Shown: positions 33,830 through 46,540, counted from the stretch's first letter. The stretch is DNA of 64,000 nucleotides from Hemerocallis citrina (GCA_017893485.1 CM030362.1:38658984-38722983), one strand, 5' to 3'. Program-made: numbers and translations. Notes: a model not told the origin generated them from the letters alone.

Positions 33830-35825
33830 CATGCTAGTTTTCTACTTTTTCTCTCCTTGCTCTATTTTAATAGACGAAGAGCGCTCTCTCCTAATAGTAT
33901 AATATATATAATAGTATGTATAATTTTAAAAATAGTTAATTTTAATAATATTTGATCGGACGATTATATATATCTGCATAGTTTATCAAGTAAGATTTCA
34001 ATACAGTGAATATACCATAGACCAATGTTGAGGAGAAAATTTACTGAGATTGCAGCAAAAGAAAGCAGCTTTAATCAAAATTGAAGTAAAACAGTAAAGC
34101 AACTTTAATCAAGATATATGTTTTCTTTTCGGAAACACCCTCAATAAACTTTGGTAGGTGCTAATGCTAGTGAGAAAAAGTATAAATATATGTATTGTTT
34201 TGAGCTTAAGACTTACATCAATCCTTTTAATACAATGCGCCTGATGAAGCACCCCCTTTTGGTACGTCTACATAATGGCAACAGATATTCGCCATAAAAC
34301 TGGAGCATGAATCAAAAGATATAGTATATGACAAAGTTCATCAGCACTGAGAAACCACTACAGAGGAAACCTTCGAACACGAAAAACATAATTGCTAAGT
34401 AGTAGACTTTTACCTTCTATATCCACATTCATCAACCATCCAAAATCCGTCAGCAAGACAACACCTGAAAGAAGGTAATTTGAATGACTAAATTGAATTA
34501 AAATAATGTGAAATTATTATAATGGTCTTTTGAGAATTTTCACAAACACCTCGTGTGCACCACAAATGAGAAAATAATTGTAATCAAGATAATCCAAACT
34601 CCAAATTTGAACATTTTCACATCTATAAGCATCTTACTAAACCCTATATTTTGAAGATTGGTGTATAAATCTCTAATCAAATTCAAAATTAAAACTCATC
34701 CATTTGAGTTCCATATGCCCCCACAACACAGGAAGCTCCTACAACTAACATATTTCAGTTCATTCATGCATTGTATCAAACAGGATGAGTGTATATAGTA
34801 AATAGAGATAAGATTGAAGAATTTAACATGGGAAGACGAAGCTGCATATAATAAACCAAATGATCTTTAGACATTATTCTTAGATTCATTAAATATTTTC
34901 ATCTCTTTAGCAAATAATTATAGTATATATCCAATCCAAAATAAGAGAGGATGTTACAACTTGATCAATACCTTAATATCATATTCTCAGTATTCTAAAA
35001 AATAATAAATATATAATCCAAAATAAGAGAGGGTCTTACAACTTCCTGAATGCCTTAATCTCGGCGATGATTTGGGATATGGCGTACGGTTGCTGCCTGA
35101 ATTTGGGCGGATTAGCGAACAGTGAATGATTACGGTTGAGTTTTAGGTTAGGGACGATGGCGAGGATAGGCGAACGGGGATGACTTTTATTTGGGTGGAC
35201 TGGTGGACGGTGAACGGCGACAGTTTGGATTGGGGCGGATTTGCGAACGACAAACGGTGACGGGTGGGTTTTAAGCGAGGATGGGTTGAGGGGATTTGGG
35301 GAAAGAAAGAGTTTTTTGTGTTTTGTATATTTTTAAATTTGTTTTATTAAGTTAAAGGTGTAGTCTGTACATGGTAAGATAAGTTTGAACTCCTAATTTT
35401 GCTCTTCTTTCTCTATTTCAAAATAGAGAAAGGAGGGAGGGGATAATCCTATTTACTTAAGATATAATATAATATAATATAATATAATATAAATAATATG
35501 GTTGTAAAGTATAGAGTAGGAAGAGGTTTGGTCATATGAATGATAGGAAAAATGATTAATGGAAGTAATTTCTAAGATAGATACTTTGAAGGAATCTCGG
35601 TCTCTTTATGATTATTAGTAATCTGCACGTGCTTTGCACGTTCTAATAAATATATTTTTTAAAGTAATACTAAGATGTAATTTGACCTCGAACCTGAGAC
35701 CTCTCTTTACTCGTCACATACTCTTTATAAATTACCTCTAGTGGTACCAACTTTTATTTTATATAGTAGCAATTTTGTAAATAATTATATCGTAAATAAA
35801 TTTAAACTTTGACGTATTATGTTAA
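33830..35825. other. Intergenic stretch without recognised genes
   Basis: The stretch is AT-rich DNA. It includes an ~82-bp tandem duplication (34933-35014 and 35015 onward, both with AATCCAAAATAAGAGAGG), a GC-richer block at 35045-35300, a (TATAA)n run at 35463-35491, and a CTGCACGTGCTTTGCACGTT motif near 35622 that recurs elsewhere in the window. No coding sequence was identified. Confidence 0.6.
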
Positions 35826-35828
35826 CTA

Positions 35829-37850
35829 ATGGGAGAGAGAGGAGAGAGGAGGGAGGAGAGTGCATGGCTGCCTTGGAGCAAGAGTAGATCTTATGCTCAT
35901 GTGCTAATGGCGGCTTCTCCTCATCATTACCCTTCTCGAATCCCACGCCCAAACCCACTACACCCCGCCCCTTCCCCTTCTCTGCCAAAAATCCTAAACA
36001 AACCCATCTCTCTTCCAAACCGCTTCTCCACCAAAAAAAACCACTTCACTCAACAGCCCAAGATCCAACCGAGCCACCGACGAAGCAAGATGGAGGCCAG
36101 ATGCATGCGATGTGGCGACATGGGTCATCTCGCGGTGGACTGCCGGAAGAGTGGCATTCACTGTTTCAACTGCAGAAAGGTGGGTCATCGAGCCAGGGAA
36201 TGTCCGATCTTCAACAGGAAGGAATCCATGGCTATCGAGCTAGCCCACAACTCCGAAATAGCCACGGCCCTCCCAGCGCTGCATGCAAGAGCCTTCCTCC
36301 ACCTTATCAACCCCAGATCCAAACCAGATGCTGCGACTGTGGAGAGCGCTCTAAACTTTGCCTGGAGACGGCAAGGTGGCTGGTGGGAAGTCAAAAGAGT
36401 TTCTGAGGGGGTCTTCCATGTGCAGTTTCCATCTGAGGATGACGCCAAATGAGCCATTTCGGAGGGGATTTTTCATTTCTCAGGATTCAATGCGACCTTC
36501 TCCCCATGTTCGATGGAATTCGGTGCGAAGATGAAGCCTAAGCCCTGTTTCACCTGGATAAATGTCCCCCTTTTGCCATTCCACATGTGGAATCAGAGTT
36601 CGATAGATCTAATTGTCCAGCCTTTCGACAAATACATTACTATGAGCGGAGATATGAAGGCAGCCACTTCACGGGACCAAGCTCTAATTTTGATCGAAGT
36701 AGATGACGTTGGCCTCATCTCCAAGAACTTGCTGATCCACTACCAAGTTCCTTGGACAAAGGAGTTGCAAATCCATGAGGTACCGGTTCTACTCTATGGA
36801 AGCCCCATCCCCTCAGCCGATGTAGCTAGCGGCAAGGTCAAGCTTTTTTCCCAGCATCCAGAATCCTCAACCAGTTTTTGGTGTCGGAGAGAAGCCCCGC
36901 CGGTGAGCAATCCTGTTCCACCACCGCCGCAAATCCCGCAACGTGATCAGGGTGTGATTGGAGATCCTAAAGGGTAAGCACAAATTGCGGAGGCTGTTGG
37001 TTCAGTTAAGGATTTGGCGGCGCAGTCCCAGCCCCCACCAAATCATTCCCTTTTTGCAAATCAATTTTTAAATATCTCTGGCCTTGCAGATTCGAGCCTA
37101 AAGATTCCTAAAGTGGTCCCTCAATCTGAGCAATTGGTGGAACCACCTATGCCAAATCTTTCGCCACCTATCATTGTGGATGACTCGGATTCGCCAAAGG
37201 AAAATTTGAATATTCCCTCCGCAGCTTCACAAATACATCCTGACAGCTCGGCAAGCTCCCATGACATTGCTGCAGAAGAGGAGCTCTGCCATATGGAATG
37301 GAAGGGCAAGTCTGTCAACATCCCCCAATCCCTATATCTTCATATCAAACCAGCAGTTGAACTTGCCCTTGAAGCTGAAGTCGACAAACAGGTATCTAAG
37401 CTTGAGACTTCTCAGAAGTTCCACTTCAGGTCTGGTGCAGTCGGAGCAACAGCATCAAGCTTTCGAACCAAGTCAGTCATCCCTAGGCGCCATCTGCAAG
37501 CTTCCAACTCCACTACTGGCTCAGTTCCACCTGGGTTCGAAGAAGGAACTAGCAAACGTCGCAAACGCGTCAGATCAGCTTCAAGGATACCCACCACCAG
37601 GCCATTCCTACATCACCTGTGAGCCTCTGCCAAGAGCGCATCTCTCTGCAAAGCGGCAGGTACTTTATCTTCGAAGACAACCTTTAATTATGCATGTCGA
37701 AATCCTTTCGCTTTACTTTCCAATGATGATCTCCTCGAAGTAGTGGAATCGGTGGGAGTGGCGGCTACAGGGCCACACTCACTCACCAAGCTCAAGCAGG
37801 TTGCAGAGGTTGCAGTTGATCCCCCTGATCAACAGCAACAACTCAATTAA
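35829..37850 (+). pseudogene. LINE ORF1: zinc-knuckle RNA-binding protein, three in-frame stops
   Basis: A single frame of 674 codons opens at ATG 35829 and ends at TAA 37848-37850. Two CCHC knuckles are near the N-terminus (CMRCGDMGHLAVDC and CFNCRKVGHRAREC, about 36103-36210), followed by a DUF4283-like domain (NFAWRRQGGWWEVKRVSEGV to FHMWNQSSIDLIVQPFDKYI). The C-terminal part is Ser/Pro-rich with a basic TSKRRKRVRSAS patch. Stops interrupt it at 36450-36452 (TGA), 36975-36977 (TAA) and 37620-37622 (TGA), each one C-to-T change away from CGA or CAA. An internal ATG near 36091 could be the true start. The protein would coat LINE RNA. Confidence 0.85.
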
Positions 37851-37911
37851 CGCATGAGATAGTTGCATCTAAACTGTTTTTCGTGCATGTTGCTGTGTGT
37901 TATCAATTTCA

Positions 37912-40900
37912 ATGAAGATAGGAAGCTGGAATGTTCGGAGACTGGGCAACCCCTATAAGTGTGACTTAATAAAAGATGGACTCCGGAATGCTCGTATAAA
38001 TGTTGTGTGTCTTCAAGAGTCCAAGCTCTCTAATCCTTCACCTAGAAAGCTCTCTTCCATTGGAGGTAACTATATTAACTCTTGGCGCTCTCTTGATGCG
38101 GATGATAGTCGTGGTGGCATCCTTGTTGGCTGGAACGACAACCTCTTTGATTGTCTATATTGTGCCATCGACATATTTTCTATCTCCATCTCTTTCCGCA
38201 CCAAATCCACAGGGGTTCAATGGTCACTTACCTCAGTTTACGCTCCTTTTGAGCTTGAAGATCGGGAACTCTGTTTCCATGAAATTGTGCAGCGGCATAG
38301 AGTTCTCAGCGATGCATGGGTCATCTGTGGAGACTTCAATGTGACCATCTCCAATCAAGAACGAAACCGAGGATTTGGTTCTGGCAGAGACATGAAGAAT
38401 TTCCGAAGTTGAATACAACAGCTACAACTCATTGATCTGTCGCTTGCAGGGAGAAAATATACATGGTCCAATCTGCGCCAAACTGCTTCTTGTGCAAGGC
38501 TTGACAGATTCCTAATCTCAAGCCAGTTTGATCAGACCTTCCCCTCTTGCGTTCAACACTCCCTACCCCGTATCGCTTCAGACCACTGCCCTCTCATTCT
38601 TGATTCTCAGGCGATCCAAAACAAAATTCACTATTTAAGGTTCAAAAAGGCCCGGGCTTCTCATGTGGATTTTAATCATAACATCACACGCTGGTGGACT
38701 AGTTTTATTTGTACAGGCTCCAAAGTTGACATCCTTGCCAACAAACTTACCCTTCTTAAGAGAAGAATCAGAAGGTGGAGAAACGAGGTCTTTGGCCATA
38801 TTCCTAAGCGTAAAGAATCTCTGCTCCAAGTTATCCATAATTTAGATATCATTGCTGACTCTCAGACACTCGACTCCTTCCAATCGGCTGAGCTCAATTC
38901 GGCTCGCATAGAATATCACAAGCTTATCCAAGCTGAGACCACATATTGGAGACAGCGATCTCGCATCACTTGGCTCCAGGAGGGGGACGCCAACACCAAG
39001 TTCTTCCACTCAATAGCTAACGGGCGACGTCGGAAAAATTTCATCTTCTCACTGCTTCATAATGGAAGCCTCATCACTGATCAATCAACTATCAGATCCT
39101 GCTTCGACTCTCACTTTCAAGACATCTGTGGCTCCAACACAGAGCCAGATTTCAGAATAGAATGGACTACCCTCTACCCTTCATCAACAACTGACCTCTC
39201 CGCACTTGATGCTGATTTCAGTAGGGAGGAGATCAAGAAAGTAGTCTTTAGTATGAATGGCGATAAGGCACCAGGCCCTGATGGTTTTTCTATGCATTTT
39301 TATCAACAGCACTAGGAGACTATCCAAGATGACCTCTGCAATATGCTCCTGGCCCTCCAGCATGGTGAAGCTTCAATGGATAGGTTAAACTACTCTACAA
39401 TTGTGCTCATTCCTAAGTGTGATGGAGTCTCTACTGTTTCCGACTATAGACCCATCAGCCTGCTGAATTGCTCAATGAAGATCTTCACTAAGATTCTGGC
39501 CAATAGGCTGAGTCCTATTCTGCACTCTCTTGTCTCCTCATCTCAAAGTGCATTCCTCAGGGGCAAATCCACGGTAGACTGCTTTCTGGTTGCGCACGAA
39601 GCCATCAACTTGTGCTACTCAAAGAAGTCTGATTCTATTATGCTAAAGATTGACTTTCGCAAAGCCTTCGACATGCTCAACTGGGGCTTCTTGGATCAGC
39701 TGCTGATTGCCAGAGGGTTTGGGCCTCGATGGTGCTCCTGGATTAAAGCAATGCTGCATTCCACCAAGTCTAATATCTTGGTTAATGGTATAGGAGGGAA
39801 GACCATAAGTTCCAAGAGAGGCCTCAAGCAAGGGGACCCTCTCTCTCCGATGCTTTTTATCCTAGCTGTAGACGTCCTTGCACAAATGCTACGAGTTGGT
39901 AGAGAAAATGACACCTTCTCACAGCTTGACCTAAGAGGTTCGCTGGCCAACCTCTCCATATTGCAGTTTGCCGACGACACTTTGCTGTTCTGCAAAGGGG
40001 ATGAGCAGGAAGTGTTGCATCTGAAAGTGCTCTTGCACCTGTTTGCAAATGTTTCTGGGTTACACATTAATCTTTCCAAATTAGCCATTACTTATTTTGA
40101 ACGCTCTCAAGCCAAGCTCAACGCCTTCTCTCATATATTAGGCTGTAGCCAAGATACCTTGCCAACCAAGTATCTTGGAATGCCACTAGCAAAAGGCAAG
40201 CTTAAAAAAAGGGACTGGCAACCCTTTCTTCTCAGGATTGAGCGGAGGCTATCCACATGGAAAGGCAGACTGCTATCTCGTGGGGGGCGACTCATCCTGA
40301 TCAATTCAGTTCTCAGTGCACTTCCTACCTATTTTGCCTCTTTCTTCATGTTGCCGCGATGGGTGATTGCCCGTATAGACCAAATAAGAAGTAGATTCTT
40401 CTGGGTTGGAGGTGACACGCAGGCTAAGGGGGTCACTTGTACTAGCTGGAAGCGTATCTGCCAACCCAAGAAACAGGGAGGACTTGGGGTGCTTGACCTT
40501 CAGCACTTCAATCATGCCCTCCTGATGAAATGGTGGTGGAAGCTCTACACCGACAACTCCCTTTGCACCCAAACCCTAAAATCACTTTACTTTCACGACG
40601 ACAGCGACAATTTTGTCTGTAAGGCCCAATCCTCTGACTTTTGGAAAAATCTTTACAAACTCAAAGAACAATTCGACCAAGGAATTTCATGGGAACTTGG
40701 CAATGGGAGTTTGCTTAAGTTCTGGACATCCAAGTGGATCGACAAGCACAGCATTGCTACCCTTTATCCTCACCTATTTGAAGCAGCTTGGAACAAAGAA
40801 GCTTCCCTAAGATCGCAAGGGTTCTTGTATCAAGGCCAGTGGACATGGCGCCCTAGTCTGCACACATCATCCAATAGTAACATCTTGTCGGAAAAGAGAA

Positions 40901-41571
40901 TGCTACTACAAACCATCTCCTCTCTTCAACCCTCACCACTTCAACCTGATCGAGCTATATGGAACCATGACATCTCTGGGTGCTTCTCGGTCAAATCGGC
41001 TTATTGTTTCTATATCAACTCTAGCCTAATTTTCCCCTTCTTTCGAGCATGTTGGAAGAATTGTGCGCCCCTAAAATGCAAAATTTTTACTTGGATGTTG
41101 TGTGGTAAGAAGCTCAACTCCAGAGAAAGACTTCATTCCAAAGGGTGGAATGGGGATATGGCATGCAGTGACTGTGTATATCATACTGAAACCACCTATC
41201 ACATCTTCTTTGCGTGCCCGAAGGCTACTCAAACATGGCTTCACTTCACAAGAGCGTTTGATATCAACAACCTGCCGGAGTCTATTTCGGAATGCTTCTC
41301 CACTTGGTGTTTTGATCACACGAAACACATATTCACACACTCATGGCATCTCATCACTATTGCTATCTGTTGGACTATTTGGAATGCTAGAAATGATAGA
41401 ACTTTTTTCAGCAAACAATCTTCGGTGGTTAAGCTGATATCTAACACTAAATTCTGATTTTCTCAATGGCTAGATTCAAGTGGCGAATCGAAGAAAAAAA
41501 ACAGAATCTTGGAGGAGCTCGGAAGGACGGGTGACAGCGACTTAATGCGACCCGATCAAGGGGGCGGCTGA
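37912..41571 (+). pseudogene. LINE ORF2: endonuclease-reverse transcriptase, three in-frame stops
   Basis: A 1220-codon frame starts at ATG 37912 (MKIGSWNVRRLGNPYKCDLI). The endonuclease shows NVVCLQESKL, LTSVYAPFE, WVICGDFNVT, RLDRFLIS and SDHCPLIL. The RT shows DKAPGPDGFSMHF, YRPISLLNCSMKI, SKRGLKQGDPLSPMLFILAV and catalytic FADD at 39967-39978. The C-terminal zf-RVT domain has FSVKSAYCFY, CAPLKCKIFTWML and CSDCVYHTETTYHIFFAC. Stops lie at 38410-38412 (TGA), 39313-39315 (TAG) and 41455-41457 (TGA); in each case the family usually has Trp (TGG). Only 61 bases separate it from ORF1. Confidence 0.92.
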
Positions 41572-41965
41572 TGGAAATGCAACATAATCGCTCATGCTTC
41601 ACTGCTTTAATGTCTTTTCTGTTTTTTATAACTGTAATTTTGGGACTGTGCCAAGTCCGATGTCTTTTATTTTGTTAAACTCTGCTTCATGGTTTTGCTA
41701 TGTCTGCTAGGGGGTTCAAATGCTTCGGATCGTTGTAAGGAAGGAGAAGAGGGATGAGATCATGTTGGTGGCTCTAGCAGAGGTGTACGACAGATGTCCG
41801 CTGCCCTCTCTACGATCCACAGGCATGCCATCTCGAACTCGATTTCTTCCATAATCCGAGCAACTCCCTACAACATATTTTGTACTGACTATTATGCTTT
41901 CTATTATATATATATATATATATGAGGTAGGACTTTCCTACCTTTTGCCAGTCAAAAAAAAACAA

Positions 41966-42386
41966 CAGTTGAGTAAATGAATTGTTAATATAAACCCTAC
42001 TTAAAAATGAATGGTTAAGATTAGATGGTTGAATGCATGTCTACAAATTATATGTTATCTACAAATAACAACTCCAACTCTCCTATTATAATATTCCAGA
42101 TCAGAGATGATAAAAAGTTAGAGTGGAGATGAAAAAGGAACATCTTCACTTTTTACATATGGAGAGAATATTAAATGGTGTCATAGATCAAAAGGCAAAT
42201 GGCTTTTGGATGATAACACCAAACTCTTTCATAATTATACTTTTCATAAATAAAAGTTAATAACAGTCTTTTGTCAATGGAGGGAAAATGTAATTGTAAT
42301 GATATCTCTACTATTCACCATTCATGCATTCTATAAATACTATTAGAATGTAAGTAATATTTGAGGAATATTTGATAGCAGTATTA
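41966..42386. other. Intergenic AT-rich stretch
   Basis: Flanking sequence between the LINE poly(A) and the left half of the split MITE. No genes, repeats or motifs were recognised. Confidence 0.6.
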
Positions 42387-42934
42387 TTAGACCATCTTCA
42401 ACCATGCTATCTATATCTCAATATTAGTCAAAATAGCAGATTTAAGAAGAAAAAAGAAAAATCTGCTCCAACAGAACTCGCTAAACTACTCGCCAAAATT
42501 GATATATTAGATTTAATTGTCGGATCTGATGAGTTTATATCACTAGCAAAATTTTACTTATGCTCTTTCCGCGTCTTAAAAAAAATAATAATAAATAAAA
42601 AAAACCCCAAGTTTAAGATGTGAAGAGATCGTGATCTCGGAGCGCAGGCTTCGCGCTATCACGAACTTCGCTGCATCGCGAAGCAGATCATGAGAAAGAG
42701 AATTTCTTTTGTTTGTGCTTGGGCTTGGGGTTTTTTTGTTTGGTTTTGTGCTTGTGCCGCTTGGGATTTTTTTTTTTTGCTTTTTTTGTGGTTTATTTTG
42801 TTTTGTGCTCATGCTGTTTTTTTTGTTTTGTAAAGTTTCTTCTGTATTATTTTGTGCTTGGGCTGTTTTTTTGTTTTGTAAAGTTTCTTTTGTATTGTTT
42901 TGTGCATGGGTTATTTTTTGAGACTTTAAATAAC

Positions 42935-43235
42935 GAATTTTTTCCCAAAACGCCCCATTTTTGCAAAGTTATTCCCAAACCGCCCTACTTTTTTTTTTAA
43001 TTCCCAAAGCGCCCCACTCGGTCTCTCAAAGACCGAGTCTAGTGCAAATAGACTCGGTCTTTGAAAGACCGAGTCTTGCGCTTTGAAAAATCAAAGAGCA
43101 AGACTCGGTCTTTCAAAGACCGAGTCTATTTGCACTAGACTCGGTCTTTGAGAGACCGAGTCTTGACTCTTTGATTTTTCAAATCCGCAGATCCCCTTTC
43201 TTCTTCTTTCTTCTTCTTCTCGACTTTAACCTACT
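42935..43235 (+). repeat. MULE left terminal inverted repeat with four 25-bp palindromes
   Basis: It starts GAATTTTTTCCCAAAACGCC, with two further short repeats of TTCCCAAARCGCCC. Palindromes of the form GACTCGGTCTTT/AAAGACCGAGTC sit at 43015-43039, 43051-43075, 43102-43126 and 43138-43162. A second level of symmetry (AGTGCAAATAG / CTATTTGCACT; TCTTTGATTTTTC) folds the whole repeat. Such sites are candidates for transposase binding. Confidence 0.93.
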
Positions 43236-43575
43236 CTATTTCTCTAACCCATCTTCCTAAATCTAGGCCGACCTCCTACCCACAAAATCTAATCTTAATC
43301 TAAATATATACACCAATATCTTCCTAACCCTCTAACCATCTCCACTATAACCCACTATAACAACCCAAAACCCTTATTTTGAAAGATCCATTTTTCTGAT
43401 TTTTGCTAAATTTGGAGCGGATCGCAACTTCAACTCTTTTAACGAAATCTATACGGCTCTGTTCTTGACGCTTGTGAAGGTATGATGAATATTGGCCTTT
43501 AATTTTCTGAAATTTGGTATAGATTTTGTTTGCGTTTAGATAATAACTCGCATATTTTAATAAATATACCTAGGT

Positions 43576-46245
43576 ATGGATCTTGAGATTCCTATTTGGT
43601 TATACTTTGGTGGTGAAATTATTCTTGATCCAAAGATTGGTAGTAGTTATAGTCATTTGGAACCGGAAATAGTTTGGGTACCCCGTACCATTACATTTGA
43701 AGAACTAGTTGAGAAAATCTATGAAGTTACTAATTGGGATAGGAATGAATGGAATGCGAAAATTTTAGCTCGATACGCAGCAGGAAGAGGAGGTGTTCAG
43801 TATTTTATGACAGTGCCCGTACCTACTGATAATGCGCTGAAGTCATTGATTGCTAGGACATTTGATCCGAATTGTGCTTGGTCTGTATTAGAGTTATATA
43901 TTCAGCAAATTCGAGTTGTAACTCCTCAGCCACATGATATCCCCAGTGCAAGCTTCATGCGGGTAGCACCTACACAGCAGTCGAGGCCTAACCCCGATCA
44001 ATCTTCACAACCAAATCCGGTATCCTCACAAGAGAACACCTTCACAAATACAACAATTCCGGATTCTGTAAATGTTGAGCTGCCACGCCAACCAAGCCCG
44101 GTTCCTGACTCTGTTCCAAATGACAGTATGTTTGAACTCTTTCAAAATGCAGTGATTAACAACAGCTTATTAAGTGATGATGAAGAAGAGGAAGAAACAG
44201 ACGATGATGAAAGTCTAGAAAGTGATGATGGAGAAGAAGACGATGATGTAGCTAATGTAAATCCTTCGAACAATAGTTCTAATGCAGTGAGAGTTACTGA
44301 TAGGTATGCTAATGTTAACGCTCATGTTACGGAGGAGATGGCTGAAGCTGCTAGAGTTCCCCCCTATCCAGAAGAGTCTTCTGGTTCATCCAATGTAGAC
44401 GAATTTTACGTTGGACAGGAGTTTGTTAGTAAAGACTCCCTTCTGCATGCTGTGAAGGTATATTCTATCAAGAAACATCGTGAATTTGTCACATTGAAAA
44501 CATCACCGTCACTATACACTGTTAAATGTAAAAAGGCACCTAGAAAACGTACAATAGAGGAGATCGTACAAGGTCCCCCAGGAGTAAGTGATGGTGGATG
44601 CCCTTGGAGATTACGAGCTATTGTTCCAAAAGGAGGGAGAAATTTTGTGGTGAAGAAGATAGTCGGCCCGCATACTTGTACGAATCCCACGTTGAATCAA
44701 GACCACTGCAAAATTGATGCTAACCTTGTCAGTAATTTGATTTTGGGTGTGGTGAAGAAGGATATTGCTGTATCACCGGGGGTAATTATTGAGATTGTTA
44801 AAATAGAATATAATTATCAGATTTCATATAAGAAAGCTTGGAAAGCAAAGCAAAAGGCAATTGAGAGGTTGTACGGTACCTTCGAAGAAGCATACACGAA
44901 GTTGCCTTTTCTACTAACAGCAATTCAAGCAGCAAATCCAGGTACCGTTGTCCACTGGGACAAATTTGAGTCTAGCCCCAGCGAGGAAACATTCAAGGGA
45001 GTATTTTGGGCATTTGGTCCTTCGATTGAAGGTTTCAAGTCTTGCAGACCGGTTATTAGTGTAGATGGAACTCATTTGTACGGTAAGTACAAGGGTTGTT
45101 TGCTAATTGCTGTTTCCCCGGATGCGAATGGTTGCTTATTTCCTTTTGCATTTGCATTGGTTGATGGAGAGAGTATAAATACGTGGACATGGTTTATGAC
45201 TTGCGTCCGGCATTATGTCACCGATCGCACTGAGTTGTGTGTTATCTCGGATCGTCATGCTGGTATATTGTCTGCTATGGATTTGCAAAACGGTACTTGG
45301 AACGAACCGAATGGATTTCATCGATATTGCATGCGTCATTTTGCCACAAATTTTTTTAGTAAATTTGGTAGCAAGGCATTGCGCAAGAAGGCCAAAAGTA
45401 TAGCTTGTCAACACCAACCCAAAAAGTTCATGGCCAAACTCGCCGAACTTGAAACCGTCAATGTCGAGGCGGCTAACTGGTTGAAAGAGAAACCGGTTCA
45501 GAAATGGGCACTTTATGCAGATGAAGGTCGACGATATGGAATGATGACTACGAACCTGTCAGAATGCTTCAATTCAGTACTGAAAGGAGTCCGTAGTTTA
45601 CCAGTAACTGCAATTGTTGAGACGATTTTTTTACGTCTCAACTCTTACTTTACTACTCGTCGACAGGAAGCTAATAAGCTATTATGTGAAGGGAAAATTT
45701 TTGCTAAACGAGTACAAGATGTAATTGATATTCGCCGTGAAAGAGCAAATCAACATGTGGTTACAATGTTTCATCATCAGCCTGGAATTTTTTCCGTCAA
45801 AACTGGTATACGCATGGTAAATGGAGAACGGAAGGGTGGGAACTTGCACACCGTGAATTTGGGTACGAAAACATGCACATGTATGAAGTTTCATCTATAT
45901 CATATTCCCTGTTCTCATGTATTAGCAGCCTGTGCTTATCGTGCAATCGATCACAAGCCTTATGTTGATAAATTTTACCTTATCACGTCATTAGCACAAA
46001 CTTGGGCTCCTGTGTTCAGTCCTATTCTAGATGAAGCATATTGGCCTACTATCGACGGTCCACGACTTGTACCGGATTCTAGTTTGCGACGGTCACGGAA
46101 AGGCCGGCCTAAATCCACGAGAATACGCAACGATATGGATGTGAGAGATAGTTCTAGCAGGGGAACAAGAATGAAATGTTCAAGGTGCGGGTTGGAAGGA
46201 CACAACAAGCGTCGATGTACTAACATAGCATCTCAAAACAGTTGA
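43576..46245 (+). CDS. MULE transposase (mudrA-like), 889 aa, intact
   Basis: It should bind and excise the element ends. The N-terminus (1-115) resembles the PB1-like domain found in many plant MULE proteins. An acidic linker follows (about 200-230, EEEEETDDDESLESDDGEED). The Mutator DNA-binding domain spans about 275-375, with FYVGQEFVSKDSLLHAVK and the WRLRA...HTC zinc pattern. The DDE core has VDGTHL (D497), CVISDRHAG (D559) and NLSECFNSVLKG (E663). A SWIM zinc finger, CTCMKFHLYHIPCSHVL, lies near 767-783 and a CCHC knuckle, CSRCGLEGHNKRRC, at 868-881. There are no internal stops. A 94-bp intron (43480-43573, GT..AG) may lie just before the ATG. It converges with the mobile domain gene. 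Confidence 0.95.
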   Translation: MDLEIPIWLYFGGEIILDPKIGSSYSHLEPEIVWVPRTITFEELVEKIYEVTNWDRNEWNAKILARYAAGRGGVQYFMTVPVPTDNALKSLIARTFDPNCAWSVLELYIQQIRVVTPQPHDIPSASFMRVAPTQQSRPNPDQSSQPNPVSSQENTFTNTTIPDSVNVELPRQPSPVPDSVPNDSMFELFQNAVINNSLLSDDEEEEETDDDESLESDDGEEDDDVANVNPSNNSSNAVRVTDRYANVNAHVTEEMAEAARVPPYPEESSGSSNVDEFYVGQEFVSKDSLLHAVKVYSIKKHREFVTLKTSPSLYTVKCKKAPRKRTIEEIVQGPPGVSDGGCPWRLRAIVPKGGRNFVVKKIVGPHTCTNPTLNQDHCKIDANLVSNLILGVVKKDIAVSPGVIIEIVKIEYNYQISYKKAWKAKQKAIERLYGTFEEAYTKLPFLLTAIQAANPGTVVHWDKFESSPSEETFKGVFWAFGPSIEGFKSCRPVISVDGTHLYGKYKGCLLIAVSPDANGCLFPFAFALVDGESINTWTWFMTCVRHYVTDRTELCVISDRHAGILSAMDLQNGTWNEPNGFHRYCMRHFATNFFSKFGSKALRKKAKSIACQHQPKKFMAKLAELETVNVEAANWLKEKPVQKWALYADEGRRYGMMTTNLSECFNSVLKGVRSLPVTAIVETIFLRLNSYFTTRRQEANKLLCEGKIFAKRVQDVIDIRRERANQHVVTMFHHQPGIFSVKTGIRMVNGERKGGNLHTVNLGTKTCTCMKFHLYHIPCSHVLAACAYRAIDHKPYVDKFYLITSLAQTWAPVFSPILDEAYWPTIDGPRLVPDSSLRRSRKGRPKSTRIRNDMDVRDSSSRGTRMKCSRCGLEGHNKRRCTNIASQNS

Positions 46246-46311
46246 AACTTCATTTTGTGTTTCCTATTGTGTTTGTAATATTTATTTCGAAATGAACACT
46301 TAGTTTGGATA

Positions 46312-46540
46312 GTTGTGTTGAAGTGGTTGTTTAGTTGTGGTGAAGTGAGTCTTGTTGCTGAGGTGTGGTGAGTCTTGTTGCTGAGTTGTAGTGTATTTTG
46401 GTACTAAGTTGGTTTGTTGTTTGGTATTTTGAAGTGGTTTATTAGTTGTTTTGTTGTGATTTTGAGTTGTTGGATGGGAATTTTGAGATGTTTGTTCAGG
46501 CATTTGAAGAAGAGGTTGTTGTTTTGAAAGATTGAAAAAC
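46312..46540 (+). other. Low-complexity GT-rich spacer after the transposase
   Basis: Irregular repeats of TTGTTGTGGTGAAGTG-like units precede the large inverted repeat. They are roughly the reverse complement of the CACCACAACAAACCACTTC units at 47190-47320, so they loosely extend the inverted repeat. Transcript ends of the transposase gene probably lie here. Confidence 0.55.

Larger units (their letters stand above)
35826..41965 (+). mobile_element. L1-type LINE, full length, inactivated only by nonsense codons
   Basis: A plus-strand non-LTR element has ORF1 (35829-37850), ORF2 (37912-41571), a ~390-bp 3' UTR with a (TA)n run at 41910-41930, and a short poly(A) at about 41956. The terminal sequence ACCTTTTGCCAGTCAAAAAA resembles other plant L1 3' ends. 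No target duplication could be matched, so the 5' boundary is approximate. No frameshifts were seen in either frame. Confidence 0.88.

Noticed and set aside
35829..36060. Treating the ORF1 region as a host CCHC zinc-finger gene
   Set aside because: It is followed in the same frame by a DUF4283-like region and directly by a LINE ORF2, so it is LINE ORF1.
42709..43000. Phe/Cys-rich open frames on the plus strand
   Set aside because: They translate T-rich low-complexity DNA at the MITE/MULE border.
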